The notes beneath the pieces were generated by a model that did no database searches, had not been told where the DNA came from, and saw nothing but the letters and a program-made list of their open reading frames with translations. Positions 38,017 to 43,744 of a stretch of 64,000 nucleotides of DNA are shown here, piece by piece (positions within the stretch are counted from its first letter, which is position 1; every line of letters starts with the position of its first letter). Source of the stretch: Symbiodinium natans (taxonomy: Eukaryota; Sar; Dinophyceae; Suessiales; Symbiodiniaceae); the NCBI GenBank assembly GCA_905221605.1, contig CAJNDS010002779.1:357177-421176 (forward strand), given 5' to 3'. A program made the position numbers and the translations under genes.

Positions 38017-41000
38017 TTTGTTTATTTATTTGTTTGCTTATTTACTTATGTATTTGTTTTTTTTGGTATTTATATCTCTATTCATTTTTCTTTTTATTTC
38101 TTTTTTATTTTTCTAAAAAATCTATATACATATGTATAGGTATATACTGAACAAGAAGATCAGCAAGAATGTTACCTGGGGAAGCCCTGCTTACTTAAAG
38201 AAGACACCCCCACCTGACCCTGTGCCCTGCCAGCCACAGCTGTCCCATTCGCAGTAGCGTTGCTGATGACCATCGTCCCGTCCAAGACCAGCGCGTCGCG
38301 AGCCCAAAAGCCACCTGCATGGGGCTTTGAAAGCCAAGGGGGGTTCGGGTTTCGGGCTTTGCGCTCCGAGTCACAAGTTCGTGTCCGTGCCGACCCAAAC
38401 ACTCAGGAGAACCACGCAAGCCTCCATCATGGCCCGCTGCAACGTTCCGCAGGTTCGCAGCAAAGTCGCCTCGTAGAGTGGCGTTGGCTACGTAGATTCC
38501 GCCACCAGCTCGTGCTGCAGAAGCCCCGGAGACGTTGAGGGTGGAGGCATCAACAAGAAGCCGTTCTCCAACGTGAAGGCCTCCTCCCGTGTATCCAGCT
38601 GTGGCATTCTGGATGTTGATGGATGAGTCACCGGTCATTAGAAGGCTTGACAACCCGCATCCTCCACCATCTCCTTTGATGGCTCTGCTGTCGCGAGTTT
38701 CCAACAGGGCTTTGTCCGAAACCACGACCGTGCCGGACGCGGCAAGCCCCCCCCCAGATAGTGTGGCCACAGCATTCTGAATGCTGAGGGAGGAACGAGT
38801 GGTAATGACCATGACTTCTGAATCCTCAACTTTCGAAGAGCCTAAAAGGCAACCGCACACGTACACGCCTCCTCCGTTCTTTCCAGCTGAAGCAGTTTGG
38901 ACGACCACGGTCGAAGACTCGCTCAAGCTCAACTTCGCAGCAAGCAGCCCGCCACCAGAGCCTTTGAGAGCATGGCTGTCAGAAATCCACACTCTGGAGT
39001 GGCTGGCGACCTCCACACCATCCCTTGCCGTGAAACCCCCGGCATCCACCAAGGCTTTGGTTTCTCTGACTCTGATTATGGACCCCTGGCTCACCTGCAG
39101 GCTTCCTGTCCAGAAGCCGCCTGAATGCCCTGCCACGGCCACACACTGAGAAATCGACATCCGGGACTGCAACGTGACGGCCAAGGCAGAAGCGTAAAGC
39201 CCCCCCGCAGATGTCTTGACGGTGGAATTCCCCACTTCGACCGCTGAGCCGTTGGATACCAAGAGCTTTCCGCCGGCACGGATGCCTCCGCACGAGTCGG
39301 CGACGCCGTTCTGAATCGTGATATTTGAGCTGCCAAGGACGGAAACATCACCTTCAGTGTATAGTCCTGCCCCAATATTCCCGGCTGCAACATTGTCCAT
39401 GCGAACTGATGAGTTGGCAACCACCCGCACTGGCACGCCAATCTTCATCACTGTCATCTGAACCATGAAGCCTCCGCCATTTCCCGCTGTTGCAATGCAG
39501 TTCCGGAAAAAAAGCCTGGAATCTCTGGCCACTAGCACCGGTCCATGTGCCTCAAAGCCTCCAGCCTGTGCCGCAGCTACAGCATTCTGAACGCTGATCT
39601 CCGAGCCGTCGGCAACTTCCACAGCACCGCCAGAATAGAAACCGGCAGCTCGTCGACCACTCGTGACATTCTGGATCCTGATTGCAGAGCTCTGTGTCGC
39701 TTGCACTCCGCCAGCGCTGTGAAAGCCTCCTGCATTTCCTTTGGCGGAACACCTCCGGATGCTCACCGTTGCATCGTGAAGCTGTAAGCTCTTTGTGAAC
39801 AAGCCCCCTCCCCAGGTTGCGAGACCGTCAGAAACTGATATCCTGGAGCGGCTGCTGGCCACAGTCTGTCCGTTCGGTGCATGAATCCCACCACCACCAC
39901 CAGAACCTGCTGTTGCATTGCGAATCACGATACTGGAAGAATTGAGAACTCGCACATCTTCATAAACTGAAATGGCTCCTCCATTCTGTGCAGCTGACGT
40001 GTTCCGAAGCCTGAGCATAGATCCGTCAAGCAGCTCTAGCGTGGTTTGAAGCAGCATCCCTCCCCCAGATGATTTGAGAGAATGGCCATTGAGAATCGTC
40101 AGCACGGACCTGCCAGCAACCATCACTTTGCCAATCGCAGCAAGTCCTCCCCCCTCCTCATGGGCGGCAACATCTCGAAGGTAAACCTTTGATCTCCCGG
40201 TGACGACCACCGCCTCGGACTCTGGCTGAGCCACTCCATTGCGCAGGGGCCTGGCATAGACACCACCTCCCTGACGCGTAGCTGAAGCCTGCTCGATGCT
40301 GATTTCTGCACCCGATGCCCGGAGCCGTCCTACGTAGAAGCCCGCTCCAAAGCTCGCCTGAGCCTTAACGACTGCCAGCCTGGATCGGGCGATGGTGACA
40401 TCTGCCCAGGCGGCAAAGAACCCAGCACCCTGGTCGGCCATGGCACTTTCAATCGTGACCGAGGAACCTGAGATGTTCACAACCTCTCCCTCCGCTGTGA
40501 AGCCTCCTCCAGAAACCATCGCCGAGCAACGGGCAAGTCGGATGGAAGCATCGGACACATGCAAGCCAGCTGCGGCGAAGCCTCCACCCAATTGCGCCCG
40601 GCCTTCCAACACTGTGACTTCGGAACTCTCTGAAATCACGACGCGTCCGCGCGCCCCGAACCCTCCGCCGCTACTCTCCACCCTGGCGTCTGCAATCATG
40701 AGCTTCGAGCTGTTGGCAACAACCACCACGTCTTGATCTGCCAATGTCGAGCTACAGCCACATGCAAAAAAGCCACCCCCTGAGATTCTGGCCGACGTTG
40801 CCTGAATGGTTACCTCTGCCCTATCCAGCACCAGCTTTGAAGCGTAGACACCGCCTCCTGAGCCCGTAGTATGGCTTTCCGAAATGACGATGCTTGAACG
40901 GCCGGCAACGAGAACTTCCCCACGCTCGGCCCACAAGCCACCTCCCGCGGAACCTGCCTTTGCGCTCAGGATGTGGACGGCAGATTTGTTTGTTACGTTG

Positions 41001-43160
41001 ACTCCCTTGCCTTTTCCGGCAAGTGCCCCACCCTTTATGGCTGAGACGTTCTGAGCTCTGATCACCGATCCGTCCACTCGCAAGCTGTCAAAAGCCAGAG
41101 CACCGCCGGCTCCTTTCACCGAGTGGCTGTTGGCGATCGTCAGCTGAGACCTGTCACCCACGAGGAGCCCAAAGGGAGTGTAGATCCCTCCTCCATGTGC
41201 CTCGGCCGTGGCGTTCTCGACGTCGACCCTCGAGCTGTGAAGCACCACCACCTCTCCCGCCAGAGCGTCGATGCCGCCTCCTCTCATTCCTGCTCGGGCT
41301 CCCCGCACACGCACGGTCGAAGAGTCCGTAATGAGTACACTCTTGTTGCTGGCGATGCCACCACCATGTCTCAGGGCATCCGTGGCATCGAGGTCGACCC
41401 GGGCATTGGCCACGATCACGCCCCCGTATGCGAGGAAACCCCCTCCTGAGAGCGCGCGAGCTTGCTACGCGGAGACTGCCAGGGAAAGCCTCATTCGGAG
41501 ATTCTATAAGCTTCGGGGAAGCAAAGTGCCTAAACCCTCTGAACCCTAAACCCTAAACCCCCAAACCCTGAAGCCAAAACCCGGACTGTGTCTGTTCCTG
41601 CACTCAGGCGGTCTCCTGATCCCGAAGCTCTGGTACGCCGAACTTGGATCAGCGACCTCTCCTCGCCAACATCACTCACTTGACAGACATGGAGTGACTT
41701 CTCTCAAGTCTGGTCCCTTTCTTGGGGGGTCCTTATTATCAGGCGGCCCCTCTTTTTTAGGGTGCCCCAAAAAGCGACCCTAATTTAGAGAACTGGCCAT
41801 GTCGAAAGGCATCTAGATCGCAGCCTGAGTCTATAGGCGGCCAAGTTGTCATGGATCGTGCCAATCCCTGGCCGACTGTTTCAGAAGCCCCATGAGTCCT
41901 AAATACCCCTGCAACCTCAGCCCACTCAACGAAAGCCGGAACCCAACTGATGACGTCGACTCAATTTTTCTCTTCTCCAGCCGTGCAAAAGTTCAGGCTT
42001 TAGGCTTTTGATCTCGGCCTCGGTATTTATGCAGATCGGGCGGGAAAAGGATCGGGAAAGTGGATGCCTATAACATCCTTCCTGCAAACATCTATGCAAG
42101 ACCGCTGCTCGGCGTCACTATGAATTCAGGGCCACTGCCAAAGCTGCTCAGAAAGCAATGAGGTGAGACCAGTTAAGCAAAACTTCCCCCAAAAAAAGGA
42201 AAAGCAAAATCAAAAAAACTGACCATGGTTGAGGGCTTCCTTCCGGCCTCATGTTTGGCCATATTTTGTGTAAAGATCCTTGTCAGGGAGGACCATAAAC
42301 CCTAAACCCACAAATCATGAGCTGGGGTCCTTGACGTCAACCTCCCCCTGCGCCAGCAAGCCTCCGCCGTTCTTCGACGAAGTGGCCCCTTCGATGAAGA
42401 TGGTGGACTGGCCACGAAGTCGCCTTGTTTAGACCCTGCACCAATCCCGAAGCCCTGAGGCTTATGACTTGAAAGGAACCGCTACAGACGCCAACCCCTG
42501 ATGTCTGGAGGCTTCAGGCACCACGCGGCCCTTTTTGAAAAGCTCTTGCGTTTCAGCCAAGCTGAAGAGATCCCGCGCCGAACCTAGAAGCACTGAATAC
42601 ATTGCGGTGCCTGGTGCGCAACATGTCCAACGGCATTCCCCTTGAGGGTGCTTAGTCGCAGAAGCACTTCACGAAGCTCTTGCTTTATCAATCTTGACCT
42701 CTTAAGGATTCGAAAACGATGCCCATGTATCGCCCTGAACACGATCCCAAAGTCCGAGCTTAAACCCTGAACCCTAAACCCTAAAACCATACAATCCCTA
42801 CCTCCGAAGACCCCGCCCACATGAAATCCATGGAGACGCAGACATGCCAAGCCCGGCCGTAACCCGCAAGGCTCTCGAGAGGGACTGTCGGGGTTTGTGG
42901 GCTAGGGTCTATAGAGGATTTATAGGGTTTCCAGGTCTTAGAGGGTTTAGAGGGTCTATCAGGGTTCAGGGTCTGAGGCTTAGGGTTGAGTAAACGCTAA
43001 ACCCTAAACCCTAAACCCTAAACTCTAAGCTCCAAACCCTGCTCATATGCTCTTCTCAATGCTGGCCGGGCTTCAGCGACCCCGCGGCGAAGAGGGCGCC
43101 GCCCTCCACAGCCGCCGTGCCCACGACGTGGAGGCTTGAGTTTGCCGCGAGAACAACGTC
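26515..43160 (-). CDS. Receptor-like multi-exon gene: beta-helix, Cys-rich region, 3 membrane segments, TIR-like cytosolic domain
   Basis: I threaded 22 exons by reading frame and splice phase: 43160-43067, 42423-about 42330, 41464-38422, 38314-38176, 37647-37505, 37424-37289, 37141-37045, 36940-36453, 36290-36161, 35989-35756, 35688-35472, 35116-35006, 34929-34874, 34361-34276, 34047-33945, 33814-33703, 32902-32730, 32596-32552, 27477-about 27367, 26891-26819, 26637-26594, 26547-26515 (TAG). Every junction except those after exons 2 and 19 is phase-consistent. Introns start with GT, with GC (seven) or with GA (one). The product exceeds about 1,900 residues. Order: extracellular-type beta-helix repeats, Cys-rich neck, three membrane helices, then a cytosolic domain with motifs common in dinoflagellate hypothetical proteins. 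The 5' end is unresolved: no signal peptide was found, and exons at 43.7-48 kb may belong to it. Receptor function is inference from architecture. Splitting into two genes between membrane and cytosolic parts is possible but would break consistent phases. Confidence 0.7.
27486..27882 (+). repeat. Largest interstitial telomeric array
   Basis: About 56 TTTAGGG units over nearly 400 bases, with only a handful of variants (TTTCGGG, CTTAGGG, one TTTAGG). The G-rich strand is the plus strand, so it reads CCCTAAA in the sense of the surrounding gene. Confidence 0.98.
27893..27933. repeat. GC-rich nested hairpin at the end of a telomeric array
   Basis: Outer arms GCGACGCGCC and GGCGCGTCGC are perfect complements of 10 bases. 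Inner arms CGACCC and GGGTCG also pair. It lies 11 bases after the large TTTAGGG array and is followed by CCCCACCCCAAGACC. Confidence 0.85.
27990..29235. repeat. 350-bp direct duplication (28.00-28.38 and 28.93-29.23 kb)
   Basis: Both copies begin in a T-run followed by GGGATAGTTCTCTCGTTGCT, pass through ACAAGTAAAGCA and GCCCGA(G/A)CAGGCCAGGA, and end TTGACACCCGAGCAGACCCG. Within each, the GTTCTCTCGTTGCTTTTGTG block occurs twice. Copy 1 also has an internal 98-base repeat of the GCCCGAGCAGGCCAGGACGG segment. Open frames here are repeat artefacts. It may be a short interspersed element or a composite of one. Confidence 0.7.
29734..29804. mobile_element. Decayed copy of the CAAGGGGGGGTCG inverted-repeat element
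   Basis: Same flanks and order as the intact copy at 31694-31777 (GGCAAACTTTCC at the left, AAAAGGTCGCGGGG at the right). The right arm is altered to TCCCCCCCCTTGA. Confidence 0.6.
30083..30165 (-). repeat. Variant telomere-type array (TCCTAAA)n
   Basis: About eleven perfect copies of AAATCCT, the canonical CCCTAAA unit with one C changed to T in every unit. A shorter run lies at 29887-29912. Uniform mutation means the variant unit itself was amplified. Confidence 0.93.
30269..30294. repeat. Perfect 10-bp stem hairpin
   Basis: GTGCCAGAAG and CTTCTGGCAC pair with a 6-base loop. More GC-rich self-complementary words (CGGGC...GCCCG, GCTGCC...GGCAGC) follow before the TTTAGGG array at 30424. 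It could be a structured RNA or a decayed transposon end; neither can be shown. Confidence 0.75.
30424..30541 (+). repeat. Interstitial telomeric array
   Basis: About 17 TTTAGGG units, including two CTTAGGG in tandem. The same doublet occurs in the 27.5-kb array, suggesting a shared origin. Confidence 0.96.
31182..31316 (+). repeat. Interstitial telomeric array with TTTCGGG cluster
   Basis: About 19 units; three adjacent units are TTTCGGG and one unit has lost a base. Confidence 0.96.
31694..31777. mobile_element. 84-bp element with perfect 14-bp inverted ends
   Basis: TCAAGGGGGGGTCG at the left and CGACCCCCCCTTGA at the right are exact complements. The interior is non-coding. A decayed relative with the same flanks lies at 29734-29804. 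It resembles a tiny MITE or foldback element. Confidence 0.7.
31840..31912. repeat. Tandem CTTGAAAAA-type repeat
   Basis: About six degenerate 11- to 12-base units of the form CCTTGAAAAAC, directly before the 31-bp minisatellite. Confidence 0.85.
31925..32352. repeat. 31-bp minisatellite
   Basis: About 13-14 head-to-tail units of CACCGTTGCCCACTTTTGAG followed by GCCAGGAAAGT, with small indels and a few substitutions. There are no spacers, so it is not a CRISPR array. It is inside the inferred large intron. Confidence 0.95.
32378..32491 (+). repeat. Interstitial telomeric array
   Basis: About 16 TTTAGGG units with one TTTAAGGG and one TTAGGG variant. It ends about 55 bases from an inferred exon. 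Confidence 0.95.
32552..32902 (-). CDS. Cytosolic TIR-like domain, motif 4 and continuation
   Basis: 32902-32730 starts after CCGAG and completes LTR|VWCLFEFLLSKQLQLEL, then DVGVIGDDGCTSFDIALQLG. 32596-32552 starts after CCCCCAG and encodes IEFLQVANCHASSEE. The latter matches the A.AS...D element that follows the WC.FE box in related dinoflagellate proteins known to me. The first exon could instead end at GATAAG before GTTGGG. A GA donor (GAG|GACAGG) pairs with the acceptor GAG|GACCGG 5 kb downstream. Confidence 0.65.
32913..33061 (+). repeat. Interstitial telomeric array within an intron
   Basis: About 21 units including TTTGGGG and TTCAGGG variants. It begins 11 bases upstream (in transcript sense) of the WCLFE exon acceptor, so its C-rich complement acts as the polypyrimidine region of that 3' splice site. 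Confidence 0.9.
33252..33445. repeat. Polypurine tandem repeat (GGGAGACAAA)n
   Basis: Two blocks, 33262-33300 and 33330-33445, of 10-base units GGGAGACAAA or GGGAGACGAA. They are separated by GGAGCACAGCAACCCGGCAA, which recurs as GGAGCCCAGGAACCCGGCAA after the second block. All-purine on the plus strand, it could form triplex DNA. It lies in an intron of the receptor-like gene. Confidence 0.9.
33703..34361 (-). CDS. Cytosolic TIR-like domain, motifs 1 to 3
   Basis: 34361-34276 starts after GGGCAG and encodes VSYFVSHSWGTSFAHFARSI. 34047-33945 encodes WMGASYWICSFANNQWDIE. 33814-33703 encodes GIKGVAMVLDHEVQPLTR. From memory, the set (F/Y)(F/V)VSH.WG, YW(I/V)C.(Y/F)ANNQ, G.V.VLD and TR(I/V)WC.FE recurs in many unnamed dinoflagellate proteins. 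The start and the WCLFE box resemble TIR-domain boxes 1 and 3; homology to TIR domains is inference. No catalytic Glu can be assigned with confidence. The second exon may stop earlier, at 33983, but then the phase with the next exon fails. Confidence 0.72.
34080..34620 (-). repeat. Scattered CCCTAAA telomeric words
   Basis: Short runs of CCCTAAA and variants at 34070-34100, 34190-34262, 34500-34520 and 34558-34605, in the opposite orientation to most arrays of the window. They fill introns around the VSHSWG exon. Confidence 0.8.
34874..35116 (-). CDS. Two juxtamembrane exons
   Basis: 35116-35006 starts after CTCAG and contains LALTLWELWGHFQSFILLDR; it ends at a GC donor in phase 1. 34929-34874 starts after CTAG and contains NMHFVVANIVRPLTRSQQ; it ends at CAG before GTGGGT in phase 0. 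They join the third membrane helix to the cytosolic domain. Telomere-like words fill the intron between them. Confidence 0.65.
35472..36290 (-). CDS. Exons carrying membrane segments 2 and 3
   Basis: 36290-36161 (SFVISVQGPLVDLPKRLSQL, GC donor); 35989-35756, 234 bases, with helix PLFLLLCAALFLLVLLPVAI; and 35688-35472 with helix ALPSLLVLAVLYPLMAWII followed by RQRYQR. The first lies between helices 1 and 2 on the predicted inside. Three helices in total place the C-terminus opposite the N-terminus. The intron at 35990-36160 contains a 9-base minisatellite. The phases of all junctions agree. Confidence 0.72.
35990..36150. repeat. 9-bp minisatellite (GGGTTTACA-type) in an intron
   Basis: About 16 degenerate 9-base units such as GGGTTTACA, GGGCTTATA and GGCTTTACA. 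On the minus strand it reads as an artefactual Pro-Val-Asn repeat. Confidence 0.88.
36453..36940 (-). CDS. Cys-rich neck plus first membrane segment
   Basis: The exon of 488 bases starts after CTGCAG and ends GACCG before GTCCCT, in phase 2. It encodes about ten cysteines in CxxC-type pairs (CPSC, CTC, CSFCPPH, CRKC), like the Cys-rich stalks of many protist surface receptors. A hydrophobic helix of about 24 residues follows, centred on CALLAFLFLQILYAPLVVV, and then a basic stop-transfer stretch KSQRIQSKLRRAGGK. The Cys-rich part is predicted outside and the basic part inside. Confidence 0.75.
37045..37647 (-). CDS. Three linking exons, extracellular part
   Basis: 37647-37505 (contains LDLQNADCSICANQTLEAG, GTAAGG donor), 37424-37289 (contains VADGAFLNASGELSSLSSG, GTACGC donor) and 37141-37045 (contains DHVTVEDVHIDYAPPLREV). 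Phases agree from exon to exon. The CxxC in the first continues into the Cys-rich exon that follows. No domain family is recognised for the other two. The acceptor of the first exon is weak in pyrimidines. Confidence 0.55.
37786..37836 (-). repeat. Interstitial telomeric tract, CCCTAAA orientation
   Basis: About seven CCCTAAA units, in an intron of the receptor-like gene, in the opposite orientation to the larger arrays. Confidence 0.92.
37978..38065. repeat. TTTA tetranucleotide microsatellite
   Basis: About 18 TTTA units with TTTG interruptions, followed by T-rich sequence to 38130. It lies in the intron at 37648-38175. Confidence 0.95.
38176..38314 (-). CDS. Last beta-helix exon
   Basis: It starts after CAG and completes the GGGFWARDALVLDGTMVISN repeat interrupted by the intron at 38315-38421. 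It ends at CCCCAG before a GTAACA donor, in phase 2. The open frame of the large exon runs on past its true end into this intron, so a single-exon model would give a wrong C-terminus. Confidence 0.75.
38422..41464 (-). CDS. Large exon: right-handed beta-helix repeats (about 34 units)
   Basis: One open exon of 3,043 bases between a TAG acceptor (41465-41467) and a GC donor; it ends in phase 1. It encodes about 34 degenerate repeats of roughly 31 residues. The consensus is GGG(I/F/L/V)-x-A-x-G-x-(L/V)-x-V, then S-x-(L/I)-x-I-x-N-A-x-A, then GGG. The alternating small, aliphatic and Asn ladder is typical of right-handed parallel beta-helices. GGA(I/L) tetrapeptides recall chlamydial polymorphic membrane proteins, but that is a resemblance of fold class, not proof of descent. 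Many N-x-S/T sites (NSS, NVS, NAT) fit an extracellular location. Repeats are diverged at the DNA level, so this is an old array. Two further repeat-bearing exons lie upstream at 42.4 and 43.1 kb. Confidence 0.85.
41465..42329. other. Intron stretch with a MITE-like element
   Basis: No exon could be placed with confidence here, although about eight residues of a beta-helix repeat are missing between the flanking exons. A short CCCTAAA run lies at 41541-41565. Confidence 0.4.
41691..41800. mobile_element. MITE-like inverted-repeat element, copy 3
   Basis: Left end TGACTTCTCTCAAGTCTGGT followed by CCCTTTCTTGGGG; right end CCCCAAAAAGCGACCCTAAT followed by TTAGAGAACTGGCCA, an imperfect complement of about 33 bases. 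The interior carries AGGCGGCCCC, as in copies at 19.4 and 24.0 kb. Confidence 0.7.
42330..43160 (-). CDS. Two upstream beta-helix exons of the same gene
   Basis: 43160-43067 begins after CCCAG, reads VVLAANSSLHVVGTAAVEGG and ends at a GC donor in phase 1. 42423-about 42330 begins after AAG and contains GQSTIFIEGATSSKNGGG. Joined, they give an exact 31-residue interval between the two GG motifs, matching the repeat period of the large exon. About eight residues are missing between the second exon and the large exon, so a micro-exon or a different donor must exist in 41.5-42.3 kb. Confidence 0.65.
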
Positions 43161-43439
43161 CTGGGGCAGTCAAGGCACTGGAGTCGACTTGTTTGGACGG
43201 GCTTGCGGCTGTTGCGCGGGGTGCGGTGGGTCTATGGGGCCTCTCGGTGTCGGCAGCTTCGGGGATTGTTGCGCGCAAGGACGGCTCAATCTTGCATCCG
43301 AGCAGAACCATTTCTTTGGACGTGTGTATCCCAATGGTTCCTTACTTGGGGTTCCCCTATGCAGCTGAGCGGCACCCCCAGCAGCACAACCACCACCCTG
43401 CAGCGCCCTGCCTCCCATCACCTGAGGCGCTTCTTGAGG

Positions 43440-43512
43440 TTTAGGGTTCAGGGTTCAGGGTTCAGGGTTCAGGGTTTAGGGTTTAGGGTTTAGGGTTTAG
43501 GGTTTAGGGTTT
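43440..43512 (+). repeat. Interstitial telomeric tract with TTCAGGG cluster
   Basis: Four TTCAGGG units followed by six TTTAGGG units. Block-wise arrangement of the variant points to local amplification. Confidence 0.93.
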
Positions 43513-43744
43513 AGAGTTTCGGGCTCAGGGGTTAACACCTCAGCGTACTACTTTAAAGCGATCTCCCACCAATGACCGACACAGGGCACAGGGTTCGCTA
43601 TCCTTGCCCAAACCTAAACGGCAAACCCCAGGCGCTAAACCCCCTGAACATGAACATGAAACTCCAAACCCCAAACCCTGAACCCTGAGTCGGGTGGACC
43701 TGAAGTTCGCCGGAACTCCCACGACGCGTACGAAGAGTAGGAAA

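Noticed and set aside
38195-38421. Continuation of the beta-helix frame to a stop at 38195
   Set aside because: Repeat pattern is lost after ...AAGHDGG, while another frame resumes the repeat at 38314 with consistent phase. The extra codons are intron sequence.
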